The notes beneath the pieces were generated by a model. The model made no database searches, was not told the DNA's origin, and worked only from the letters and a program-made list of their open reading frames with translations. From contig JAFUBQ010000001.1 in assembly GCA_017460085.1 (NCBI GenBank), forward strand, positions 62,001 to 126,000: a stretch of DNA of 64,000 nt, read 5' to 3'. This document shows, in pieces, positions 19,482 through 26,757 of this stretch; the first letter of the stretch is position 1, and every line of letters starts with the position of its first letter. The position numbers and the translations under genes were made by a program. This stretch comes from Alphaproteobacteria bacterium (GTDB lineage Bacteria; Pseudomonadota; Alphaproteobacteria; RF32; CAG-239).

Positions 19482-21329
19482 TTATCTTCCACCTCTAGAA
19501 AGTGGAGCGGCCGTCTGAATATACGACTGAAGTTGTCGTTCAGAAACCTGGATGACTTTACCACAGCATGGATTAAAATCTTTATTTCCATAAACTATCC
19601 AAATAACATTCTTACCCTTTAAATCTTCTTTAGGCATTGTTCCTGGGCATGGATATCCGTCTGTAAAAATAATTTTATTCACTTCTTTTTTCTTAGAAAA
19701 TGCCCGGACAGCCGCATCCCAGTTTTCAGTCCATTGAGATTTTGCCGTAATTTGAAAATGATCAATATCCTCTTTTGTCTTTATTTCTTTGAAATCATAA
19801 ACGAACTCATCAAAGCAACCGACCTTTAATTTAGAGGATTTGAGTAACGGTTTAAGTTGTCTTAAAAATTCACGTAACAAGCGAATATTTACAGAACCGC
19901 TCACATCCAACATGACTTCCGTATCCGGACGGCCTTCATCTTCCAATTCTTCCACCCGAGCCATATAGTCGTTTTCAGAACCGGAACGACGATAGGACCA
20001 ACGATCACGCTCTTCATCAAAAGATTTTTTAAGCATTTTTTTCCAATCAACCACCGGTGTTTGAGTTTCCCCAACATCCCCGAGGGTGGTATGATCATTT
20101 GATTGACGGAGGCTTCCTTTTATCCTGTTTAATTGCTCGCGCACCTGTTCGGCCATCTCATGACGTTTTTCTTGATTTTCTGCCAAGAAGCCTTTTTCAT
20201 ACGCATCCATGTTTTCATCTTGCGGTATAGGAGCTTCTTTTTCTTGAGGTTCGCCTTGCTGATCCTCTTTAACTTCTTTTTGCCCCATGGCTTCTTTCAG
20301 CTTATCCCATAAACTTTTCTTTTTGGATTCTTCCTGTTTTCGTTGTTCTTCACGTTCTGCCTGTTCAACCGCTTCTTTCCAAATATCATGTGTATCGTGG
20401 CCTACTTGTTCATCTTCATTGTCCCAATCGATATTGCTGTCATCCCAGTCGGTGTCTTCTGATTGAGAGGAAGAACCGGATTGCGAACGTTGACCACCTT
20501 TTTGAGGTTTAGAGGATCCTTGTTGATTGTCGCTTGATTGTTCGGAATTTGAATCAGATTGATTCTCGTCTCCCTGACCGGAAGAACTGTTTTGATCAGA
20601 GTTTGAATCACCATCTTGAGATTGATCTTTCTGTTGTTCGGATCCTTCCGAGCCGTCTGATGAATTTTTGTTTTGTTCATCTTGATTTTCCGAACCGTCT
20701 GATTGTTGATCGGATTGTTCTTGTCCCTTTTGCCCGTCTTGATCCTGAGGCTGGTCTTGTCCGGATTGATTTTGTCCGTCTTGATCCTGAGGTTGTTCCT
20801 GTTCAGGCTGATTTTGTGCATCCTGATCCTGAGGCTGGTCCGTCCCACCGGATTGTGATTGTTGTTGCTGTTGATCTTGCTCTTGATTTTGCCCTTTTTC
20901 CTGATCGCGCTGTTCTTTCTTTTTCAAGAGTTTTTCATACATTTCTTCGGCCGAATGGTTGACAGCTTCTGCAATATCAACACCACCTTCCGTTAATGGC
21001 AATTTTTCATTTTTCAGGATTTGGTTGATAACAGAATCGGTTGCGATATTCCACAACCTTTGATTACGGCCCTTACTGCGCAAAATGTGGTTAAAAGCGA
21101 CATGCATCACTTCATGCGCAAAGACAAATTGTTTCTGTTCATCCGATAAAGTGCTAAAAAACTTTGGAGAATAGATAATGCGATGTCCGTCTGTGGCCGC
21201 TGTTCCAATTCTATCATCAGGAACAACCGATAAAGGCCGCATTGTCACACCGAGCAAAGGGAACTTGGCCAAAACCTGTTCTTTGATATATTGAATTTCT
21301 TCCTGTTGCTCTGTGACCATATTAGGCAT
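19482..21329 (-). CDS. HExxH metallopeptidase / vWA-like protein (DUF2201 type)
   Basis: 615 aa in three parts. The N-terminal putative metallopeptidase (residues 1-150) has HEVMHVAFNH (about residue 72), a HExxH zinc site. A long hydrophilic linker rich in Gln, Asp, Ser and Gly follows (about 145-300, with many QDQDGQ units). The C-terminal vWA-like domain has the MIDAS motif DVSGSV (about 478) and a later FTDGYP Asp. Proteins of this build pair with MoxR-type AAA+ ATPases. Here the ATPase is two genes upstream in the same operon, and the gene starts 2 nt after the intervening one. It is the last gene of the DGR operon and converges with the helicase gene. Confidence 0.85.
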   Translation of the reverse strand: MPNMVTEQQEEIQYIKEQVLAKFPLLGVTMRPLSVVPDDRIGTAATDGHRIIYSPKFFSTLSDEQKQFVFAHEVMHVAFNHILRSKGRNQRLWNIATDSVINQILKNEKLPLTEGGVDIAEAVNHSAEEMYEKLLKKKEQRDQEKGQNQEQDQQQQQSQSGGTDQPQDQDAQNQPEQEQPQDQDGQNQSGQDQPQDQDGQKGQEQSDQQSDGSENQDEQNKNSSDGSEGSEQQKDQSQDGDSNSDQNSSSGQGDENQSDSNSEQSSDNQQGSSKPQKGGQRSQSGSSSQSEDTDWDDSNIDWDNEDEQVGHDTHDIWKEAVEQAEREEQRKQEESKKKSLWDKLKEAMGQKEVKEDQQGEPQEKEAPIPQDENMDAYEKGFLAENQEKRHEMAEQVREQLNRIKGSLRQSNDHTTLGDVGETQTPVVDWKKMLKKSFDEERDRWSYRRSGSENDYMARVEELEDEGRPDTEVMLDVSGSVNIRLLREFLRQLKPLLKSSKLKVGCFDEFVYDFKEIKTKEDIDHFQITAKSQWTENWDAAVRAFSKKKEVNKIIFTDGYPCPGTMPKEDLKGKNVIWIVYGNKDFNPCCGKVIQVSERQLQSYIQTAAPLSRGGR

Positions 21330-21331
21330 TA

Positions 21332-21802
21332 TTATACTTTCAATTCAAAAATGAGTGACTTTGTTGCATGAGAAACTGCATCAGCATCAGCAACAGGCAT
21401 AACAATTTGAACTGCATCAGGCAATTTACTTGCCATAATTTGCCTATCCTTCAGCAGAGGAATAAATTTTGCCTGTTCATCAGCCGAAACCTTATCCAGC
21501 CCGGTTATAACAAGCAACATCTTCTTTTTCAGTCTTTGTTTTACAGATTCCAATTGTTCGATGTGCTTGATTAAGTCTTGGACTGAGACATTGGCCTCTA
21601 TCTTCGGATACTCTGCAAAATCGGAGGCTTTAGCCCCGACAATCAATAAAGCTCTGTCATCAATAAATTCCGTTTTGATTTGATTAATCTTTTCGGCCTT
21701 TGTTTTGGCGGGTTTCGGTCCTGCCCATCCTATATCAGGTTGGATGACTAAGCCATTCTTGCGTTTCTTCCGATTTTTTTCAAGCATTTCTTTTAATGAC
21801 AT
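21332..21802 (-). CDS. Small partner protein between the AAA+ ATPase and metallopeptidase/vWA genes
   Basis: 156 aa. The N-terminal about 40 residues are basic and Pro-rich. The rest alternates beta and helix (RALLIVGAKASDFAEY, KMLLVITGLDKVSADEQ, VQIVMPVADADAV), resembling a P-loop or receiver-like fold without a Walker A motif. It starts one base after the ATPase stop and ends 2 nt before the vWA gene, so it is very probably a dedicated component of the same complex. I do not recognise the family. Confidence 0.65.
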   Translation of the reverse strand: MSLKEMLEKNRKKRKNGLVIQPDIGWAGPKPAKTKAEKINQIKTEFIDDRALLIVGAKASDFAEYPKIEANVSVQDLIKHIEQLESVKQRLKKKMLLVITGLDKVSADEQAKFIPLLKDRQIMASKLPDAVQIVMPVADADAVSHATKSLIFELKV

Positions 21803-21803
21803 T

Positions 21804-23480
21804 TTATCTTCCTCCCTTTAAGTTATGTAGAGTGGCGATCTGCATGGCGCGTGTATCATCCTTGCCCACCCAAACAGAGTCAAAAATCGCACGATTTTCT
21901 GCGCCTAACTGTGTTTCAACAAATTGACGTACTTTTCCGACTTGTTTCGGTGTTGCATGACGCAAACTCAACGCCAACGCCAAACGGGCATCCTGTCCCG
22001 TAGGAATATCCTCGCGGGTATATTCGCCCTCGATCACTTCTTCCAAAGATAGCGGCGGATCTTCAGCATATGACAATAAACTGGCCGCCAATTCATGCCC
22101 GATATCAGCTTCAAAAATCTCACGGCGCATCACACCCTTATTAGCATAGATTTTATCTGATACCTTTTCCCATTTTCGTGGGTCAAGAGCAAACTTACCG
22201 GGGTTTTCTTCATCATACTCGGAATAGAACACTTGCCGTCCGTAGGTTGCCACAAAACTGGCGACTAACGGATGGATGTTTAAGCGATCCGGATCTTCCG
22301 GATGGCTCTTGCTGTGTTCCGAGCCCCATTCCAACCAATCCTGAATATTCAAGTCCAAGTAAATATGGCTTAAACGTCTGAACAACGGGGCCGGCATGTT
22401 ATAAGCGGCTCCTGATTCTTCCTTGCTGTTACCGGCCAACACGACCACAGCATTATTAGGCAGTTTGCCAACGCCCTGGGCAATTGATTTTTCCAACGCT
22501 ACGTGATAGATCAAACGTTGTGTTGTTTCTCGCGCATTGGTCACGTCATCGATATATAAGACGTGCTGTTTGTCCGGTTCTGTTTCGCATTTTCTGCACA
22601 AATCCGTGTACCACTTAGGCGGCACCCAAACACCACCGGAGGCCCCATCGGCTCCCACGCCGTTTGGATAGATTGTTTTACCGATAACATCTTCAGGCAA
22701 AATTCCGTTACACAGCGTAATTGAGGTCAAATCCGGATCAATTTCTTTCACACGTTGTGATTTACCGACACCGGACGGGCCATGGAGCATGAAGCTCATT
22801 CCGTTTTGAATATAGAAGTTTATTTGGTCCTTGACGGGCATAGGCTCATCAGATACCTCGATCCCGTATTTCTTCTGTCTGGCTGTCGGTTCTTTCTTTT
22901 TAACAGGTTCTTTTCTTTCCGGCTCTTCTTCATAGTTTCTTGATACCGTTCTTGCGGCTATACGTCCGGTCGGCTCCATTTCTTTGGCAAAATAAGTGTC
23001 CAAATAGTGCTTTATGGACGTTTTGGAAAAGTCGCCATCATATGAATCTTTCGTATCAAATTGAATACCGGCGAATAAGCATTTTTTGGCGACCATTGTG
23101 CCGCTTCTATCCATCAGCCATTCTATCGGTTGGACCTCAACCCAGTATGGTTCTCCGGACTCTACCTGTTCCCCTGTAGATAGCTTGCTATCGCCGTCAG
23201 CAGGCCGTCCAGGAACACGGATATACCTTTTGCCATCCATTTCATATTCCTGATAGGATGTGGCCTTAAAAGACGTGCCATAATCGCCTAAATCAACTGA
23301 ATCAAATGTGTAATTTTTTCCGGTCGGACGGAGAGATCTTGAATCATGTAATCTTTCTAATTTCTCGCTGGTGCGCTCATCGGCGACCGTTTGCGGGTAT
23401 TCCCCATATTCCGCTACGCGGATTCCAGCGATAGCCCTCGCTTCGCTCGGGCTGATTTTAGATGCCTCCGATGGAGGCAA
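21804..23480 (-). CDS. DGR target, C-terminal portion: MoxR-type AAA+ ATPase with DUF6273-like domain
   Basis: 558 aa if started at TTG 23480, which has no ribosome site. Upstream the same frame reads ISARPALPPSEASK, matching the TR frame (KISARP), so this is really the continuation of the lectin-like protein at 23755-23537, cut off by a stop and a frameshift in the VR. Residues 20-165 (from EYGEYPQTV to DTYFAKEM) form the DUF6273-like domain seen after the variable module in related DGR targets. The AAA+ part has Walker A GPSGVGKS (about 235), Walker B VLYIDDVTNA, sensor VVLAGNS, and an arginine-finger region PLFRRLSH. It acts with the downstream vWA/metallopeptidase. Confidence 0.8.
   Translation of the reverse strand: MPPSEASKISPSEARAIAGIRVAEYGEYPQTVADERTSEKLERLHDSRSLRPTGKNYTFDSVDLGDYGTSFKATSYQEYEMDGKRYIRVPGRPADGDSKLSTGEQVESGEPYWVEVQPIEWLMDRSGTMVAKKCLFAGIQFDTKDSYDGDFSKTSIKHYLDTYFAKEMEPTGRIAARTVSRNYEEEPERKEPVKKKEPTARQKKYGIEVSDEPMPVKDQINFYIQNGMSFMLHGPSGVGKSQRVKEIDPDLTSITLCNGILPEDVIGKTIYPNGVGADGASGGVWVPPKWYTDLCRKCETEPDKQHVLYIDDVTNARETTQRLIYHVALEKSIAQGVGKLPNNAVVVLAGNSKEESGAAYNMPAPLFRRLSHIYLDLNIQDWLEWGSEHSKSHPEDPDRLNIHPLVASFVATYGRQVFYSEYDEENPGKFALDPRKWEKVSDKIYANKGVMRREIFEADIGHELAASLLSYAEDPPLSLEEVIEGEYTREDIPTGQDARLALALSLRHATPKQVGKVRQFVETQLGAENRAIFDSVWVGKDDTRAMQIATLHNLKGGR
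23410..23479 (-). other. Three stem-loops immediately downstream of the VR
   Basis: TGCCTCC-GAT-GGAGGCA (23463-23479, 7-bp stem, 3-nt loop), AGCCC...GGGCT (23433-23453, with an inner GC/GC stem around TTC) and TCCGC-TAC-GCGGA (23410-23422). The first begins 5 nt beyond the conserved GGGCGCGCC block. DGR targets are known to need a hairpin/cruciform a few bases after the mutagenic-homing start; no equivalent hairpin follows the TR. Confidence 0.7.
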
Positions 23481-23484
23481 AGCA

Positions 23485-23596
23485 GGGCGCGCCGAGATTA
23501 ATTGCGTATATTCGAGTAAGTCCAGTACTTAACGCCCTAATAGTGGACGCAACGCACGTCTTCATAAAAATAAGAAGACGCGGACCAAAAGGCACA
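23485..23596 (-). repeat. DGR variable repeat (VR)
   Basis: About 112 bp aligned to the TR at 25135-25244. From the TGTGCC codons to the GGCGCGCC block the two copies differ almost only where the TR coding strand has A, for example AAT to TAT, AAC to GAC, AAC to CAC, AAG to TAG, GAT to GTT, AAC to TAC, AAA to ATA. Three substitutions are not at A (TCT to TTT, G to T in a GAA codon, CGT to CGC). Two extra T are present next to the 3' conserved block (AATTAATC against AAAATC). Confidence 0.92.
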
Positions 23597-23755
23597 AGTT
23601 AGATCATCTTCAGAAGTACGATCACCACCACCGGTCATATAACCACCCAATATGACTGTCAGATCCGTTGGCGCAACCTTCGTGCCATAACGCTTCATTA
23701 CATCCAGGGCACCATCGCCCCATATCTGATCTTCCTTCAAAAACGTAAAGTCCAT
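23537..23755 (-). CDS. DGR target, N-terminal lectin-like variable module (interrupted)
   Basis: 72 aa starting MDFTFLKEDQIWGDGALDV behind a strong AGGAGG ribosome site. This is the N-terminal part of a C-type-lectin-like DGR variable domain ending in the typical WSASSY...VRCVHY stretch. It is truncated by TAG at 23537-23539, exactly where the TR has AAG (Lys). Reading through the TAG would give GVKYWTYSNIRN before a TAA created by a 2-nt insertion; without both lesions the frame runs into the AAA+ ATPase. It is therefore a split or phase-OFF gene. In the intact form it would be a variable sensor fused to a MoxR-type ATPase, about 650 aa. Confidence 0.8.
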   Translation of the reverse strand: MDFTFLKEDQIWGDGALDVMKRYGTKVAPTDLTVILGGYMTGGGDRTSEDDLTCAFWSASSYFYEDVRCVHY

Positions 23756-23800
23756 ATGAGCCTCCTAATTTAGCTTATACTCCCAGTATATCATACAATT

Positions 23801-23844
23801 TATTATTCTGCAACAATTTTTTTATTATTCTGCAACAATTTTTT
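23801..23844 (-). repeat. 22-bp tandem duplication at the 3' end of the RT gene
   Basis: The unit TATTATTCTGCAACAATTTT plus two T is present twice with a 22-bp period. The inner copy encodes the last RT codons (KKIVAE and stop); the outer copy is non-coding. Looks like a recent replication-slippage or repair duplication. Confidence 0.85.
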
Positions 23845-24871
23845 TTGTACGGCGTTTCTCGTGTTTTAAGGAAGCCAAGCGGTTGCTGATATGGATCCAG
23901 TTCTTAGTCCCCTTTAAATGCCCGCGAAACGAGGCTAAACGGACGTCTAGGTACTCATCATCCAGGACATCATTCAAATAGTAATGACGGATGGTTTTCA
24001 GGTATTTTCTTTGGCGGCTTTTGGCCGATCCACGCAAAGATTTGATAATCTTACCGGTGGCCGATAATTTGTGGTTAAATCCCAAAAAATCAATACCATC
24101 CGATAACAGCCCGATTTGTGTCTTTTGATTTAAGGACAGCTTTAATCCTTTGACATATTCATCAATTTGCTTTCTACACAGCTGTAATTTGGCTTTATCT
24201 TCGCTTAGGATAACAAAATCATCCATATAGCGCACATAACAGGACATACGCAGACGTTCTTTAATCAGCCTGTCCATTCCATTCAAATAAAGCAAGGCAA
24301 ACCATTGGCTGGTCTGATTACCCAAAGGCAATCCGATAGAACCGTGTGATTCAATGATCATCCTTAAAAACCACATCTCATCAGCCGAAAAACCGGTCTT
24401 GGCCAACAGTTCCAATAAAATCTCATGATTGATGCTTTGAAAATATTTCCTGATATCGCATTTCAAAAAATAAATCCGATTTGTTTTGTTTTTGACATAC
24501 AGCTTTCGCATAAATGAATGCAATCTCTCTACCGCAAAATGCGTTCCTTTTTCTTTGCGTGAAGCGGCATTGTCATAAATCAGGTGTCTCTCTAGCCGGG
24601 GAGCTACCGAATGCTGACAAAAGCACATTAAAACCACTCTGTCTTTGTAGGGTAACGCTTCAATTAATCTTTTCTTCGGATCATAAATGGTAAAGGATCT
24701 GTAAGGACTTAAACGATATGTTCTAGCCGTCAATTGTTTGACCAGATTGGTGACATTACGCCCCAATTCAATTTCAAACATGATTGTTCCCCGTTTATGT
24801 TGCTTACTCAGCCGACATGCTTTGTGGGCCGCAACCAAGTTTTCAAATGTAAATATCTCTTCTATCTTCAT
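23825..24871 (-). CDS. DGR reverse transcriptase
   Basis: 348 aa. The active-site box is YVRYMDDFVILSED (about residues 216-229, YMDD). Motif 4 is GLPLGNQTSQ (about 183), the (I/L)GxxxSQ signature that separates DGR reverse transcriptases from retron and group II intron enzymes (PQG). An upstream KCDIRKYFQSINHEIL block supplies the first catalytic Asp. It copies TR RNA with errors at adenines and directs cDNA into the VR. The gene sits between the TR (24,872-25,244 side) and the target gene. The start at 24871 has AAGAGAA upstream. Confidence 0.95.
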   Translation of the reverse strand: MKIEEIFTFENLVAAHKACRLSKQHKRGTIMFEIELGRNVTNLVKQLTARTYRLSPYRSFTIYDPKKRLIEALPYKDRVVLMCFCQHSVAPRLERHLIYDNAASRKEKGTHFAVERLHSFMRKLYVKNKTNRIYFLKCDIRKYFQSINHEILLELLAKTGFSADEMWFLRMIIESHGSIGLPLGNQTSQWFALLYLNGMDRLIKERLRMSCYVRYMDDFVILSEDKAKLQLCRKQIDEYVKGLKLSLNQKTQIGLLSDGIDFLGFNHKLSATGKIIKSLRGSAKSRQRKYLKTIRHYYLNDVLDDEYLDVRLASFRGHLKGTKNWIHISNRLASLKHEKRRTKKIVAE

Positions 24872-25134
24872 CGTTCTCTTTTGTTGTAAAAAAGGGGTAC
24901 CCGATAATATATTAAAACAAGACGTGTCAATATATGTGATACCCCATAAAACGCAAACTTTGCATTTTTACTTCTTCCATCGCACTGAGCATTAAGCTGA
25001 CAGCGGTTAGAAAAGAGAAAGTTTCCTTTGCTTTAAGCACAGGCGGATTTTTTCTAAAATCCACATATCTGGCTTGTTTCAGAGATCTGTGTCTTTGCCG
25101 ACCACATTTTGTTGTTCTCCTTAAAAGCAAATCG

Positions 25135-25244
25135 GGGCGCGCCGAGATTTTACGTTTATTCGTGTTATTCCAGTTCTTATCGCCCTTATAGTTGACGCAA
25201 CGCACGTTTTCATTTTCATTTGAAGACGCGGACCAAGAGGCACA
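25135..25244 (-). repeat. DGR template repeat (TR)
   Basis: Reading leftwards, an adenine-rich template whose translated frame is Asn/Lys-rich (NENENVRCVNYKGDKNWNN). Its 3' end carries the same ATCTCGGCGCGCC block as the VR, the presumed homing start. It sits between the Avd-like and RT genes, as in many DGRs. A reading frame crosses it (25319-24927), but this is probably incidental or part of the TR RNA. Confidence 0.92.
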
Positions 25245-25284
25245 ATACGCATTATCAACTTTCCCTCTTTTGACCCTTTCGGAT

Positions 25285-25878
25285 TCAAAACTTTTTTGTT
25301 TGCCATTGTTTATCATCACTTTTTTTCCATGCCATAATCAGGTTAATAATTTCACCAACCTGAATGGATATTTGTTTATACTGCCTCATCAAAATGCACT
25401 TTGCATTTTCCGACAGCATTGCAACATATGCCACCATTTTTAACTGAATGAGTGCATCCGTTTGATGCTTTTCTCGCTGGGCTTTATGTTCGGGGCTATC
25501 CATCCGAATAAAATTAGCATTCAATAAATTTTCCAAAGCCGACAAGCTGTAATTTTGCATCCGATTGATAAAAACAGGTCTAAATTTGGCCGGCGATTTA
25601 ACCGTCACGGCTAGAATATAAGCCCCCAGTTTTTTAAGTTTCGTTATAACAATTAATTCGCTTGAATCGCTTGGAATTGTTGAAATTTGATGCAATTCCG
25701 GATCTTCTTTGGTTGCTTGATCCAGCGCATCAGCATATTTAAATCGTTTGTCATTAGCTGTTGCAAATGCTTGCTTTACAGAAGCAACATCCACAGGTAG
25801 CATTAATTGCCCCGAAACGTTTTCTACCTTCCTGGGCATATGAATTCTTTGATTACGACTGACTTGATCTTTACGCAT
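25285..25878 (-). CDS. avd: DGR accessory variability determinant (Avd-like four-helix protein)
   Basis: 197 aa, longer than common Avd proteins (about 120 aa). The C-terminal about 95 residues fit the S23-like four-helix bundle: KFRPVFINRMQNYSLSALEN, a helix with Arg/Lys/Gln, and the closing INLIMAWKKSD, which resembles the GxWxxS end of Avd family proteins. Avd forms a basic pentamer that binds the RT and TR RNA. The N-terminal about 100 residues are an extra domain I do not recognise. It is immediately upstream of the TR in the same direction. Confidence 0.75.
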   Translation of the reverse strand: MRKDQVSRNQRIHMPRKVENVSGQLMLPVDVASVKQAFATANDKRFKYADALDQATKEDPELHQISTIPSDSSELIVITKLKKLGAYILAVTVKSPAKFRPVFINRMQNYSLSALENLLNANFIRMDSPEHKAQREKHQTDALIQLKMVAYVAMLSENAKCILMRQYKQISIQVGEIINLIMAWKKSDDKQWQTKKF

Positions 25879-25977
25879 GTTTACACCATTCTTTATGAGT
25901 TTTTACCGGGCCAATTTTATCCGTCTTCCCTTGCGAAGTCAACCGTTCAGCCCAAATGTGACGTATGCCTGCTTGGT

Positions 25978-26418
25978 TCATGCTCTCACCTCTATAATCT
26001 GTTTATGGTGCTTTTGGGCGTATTCGATAGCCGCATAGGCTCCACCCATTTTGTATTTGATAAAGCAGACGATGTAGTCAGAATTATCAGCAACCCAATG
26101 ATTGCGAGTTACAATGCAAGCCCGTTTGGGGGCCGCTTCTATTTCCGGAGGCATCAAAAAATCCGTGAAGGCACATTTTAAGTATTGCAACTCATTTGGA
26201 TAACATAAAACAACAATGATTTGGATGTTAGGATATAAACTTTTCAGATCATAGGCTACCCGGCTGGCAAAAATATCAAACTCACCATGATTGCCAACGT
26301 AAAAGGTATCAACGCCTTTTCCAATTAAATTGATAATGATTTGCCTTAATTGATGGACAATACTTTCTGATTGTCCATATAAATGACTGTGTCCAAAAAA
26401 CGAGCATATCTTGCCCAT
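25978..26418 (-). CDS. SLOG-superfamily (DUF1273/YpsA-like) protein
   Basis: 146 aa. It begins ICSFFGHSHLYG, with a Gly-containing loop after the first strand, and has the typical C-terminal block RNHWVADNSDYIVCFIKYKMGGAYAAIEYAQK: WxxDNSDYxIxxx-xxGGAxxxxxxA is characteristic of DUF1273/SLOG Rossmann-like proteins. SLOG domains bind or process nucleotide ligands and occur in conflict systems. First gene after the structured leader and 100 nt ahead of avd, so it is probably part of the DGR operon. Start ATG 26418 is preceded by AGGGTGGATC. Confidence 0.75.
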   Translation of the reverse strand: MGKICSFFGHSHLYGQSESIVHQLRQIIINLIGKGVDTFYVGNHGEFDIFASRVAYDLKSLYPNIQIIVVLCYPNELQYLKCAFTDFLMPPEIEAAPKRACIVTRNHWVADNSDYIVCFIKYKMGGAYAAIEYAQKHHKQIIEVRA

Positions 26419-26670
26419 GATCCACCCTTCATACGCCCCATATCAACAATTTACCCACCTGTGATGAGGCGGGTGGATGTCGATAAACTATTATCAGTAT
26501 GAGAAATAGTCCTGCCTTATTGGGGTGGATACCTTATTCGGCAGGCATCCACCCATGAACTAACACAATCTTTCGGCGTATCCATGGCGGATGCCGACAG
26601 AAATACCTTCTGCCCATACTGATAATCGGACTTATCGAATCCTAGCCTGATTGGGCATAACTAACCAAGC
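26419..26670 (-). ncRNA. Structured leader RNA upstream of the SLOG-DGR operon
   Basis: Direct observations on the - strand: a long-range helix of TCGATAA (26638-26632) with TTATCGA (26486-26480), continued by ATTATCAGTATG (26626-26615) with CATACTGATAAT (26501-26490), 12 bp perfect. Inside are a hairpin CAGAA/TTCTG, a bulged GGC-ATCC/GGAT-GCC hairpin, and an 11-bp hairpin GGGTGGATGCC/GGTATCCACCC (26554-26523) that needs one G-U pair on this strand but would have an A-C mismatch on the other. GGCAGG/CCTGCC gives a competing pairing. A second ATCCACCC (26478-26471) is perfectly complementary to GGGTGGAT just before the SLOG ATG. No known RNA family is recognised. Confidence 0.65.
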
Positions 26671-26676
26671 TCGGTC

Positions 26677-26705
26677 ATTATAACCCATGGCAGATTAAAA
26701 TGCAA
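26677..26705 (-). promoter_or_regulatory. Promoter of the leader-SLOG-DGR operon
   Basis: TTGCAT, exactly 17 bp, TATAAT. It lies directly after the terminator of the HU gene and about 8 nt before the expected start of the structured leader. Confidence 0.65.
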
Positions 26706-26738
26706 CAAAAAAACCTCACGGGATAGAACCTGTGAGGT
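26706..26738 (-). terminator. Rho-independent terminator of the HU gene
   Basis: ACCTCAC/GTGAGGT stem followed by a run of seven or eight T on the - strand. Confidence 0.85.
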
Positions 26739-26757
26739 ATATTAAGACAAATTTGGC

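Noticed and set aside
20534-20962. 142-aa open frame on the + strand
   Set aside because: Antisense of the Gln/Asp-rich linker in the metallopeptidase/vWA gene; Asp/Pro/Val pattern is a composition shadow.
23537-23539. TAG stop recoded as an amino acid
   Set aside because: Other genes in the island end at TAG (Fic at 45503, DUF3489 at 50050), so TAG recoding is unlikely.
24927-25319. Open frame covering the TR
   Set aside because: Its conserved part is the TR itself; the rest has no recognisable domain and the TR acts as RNA.
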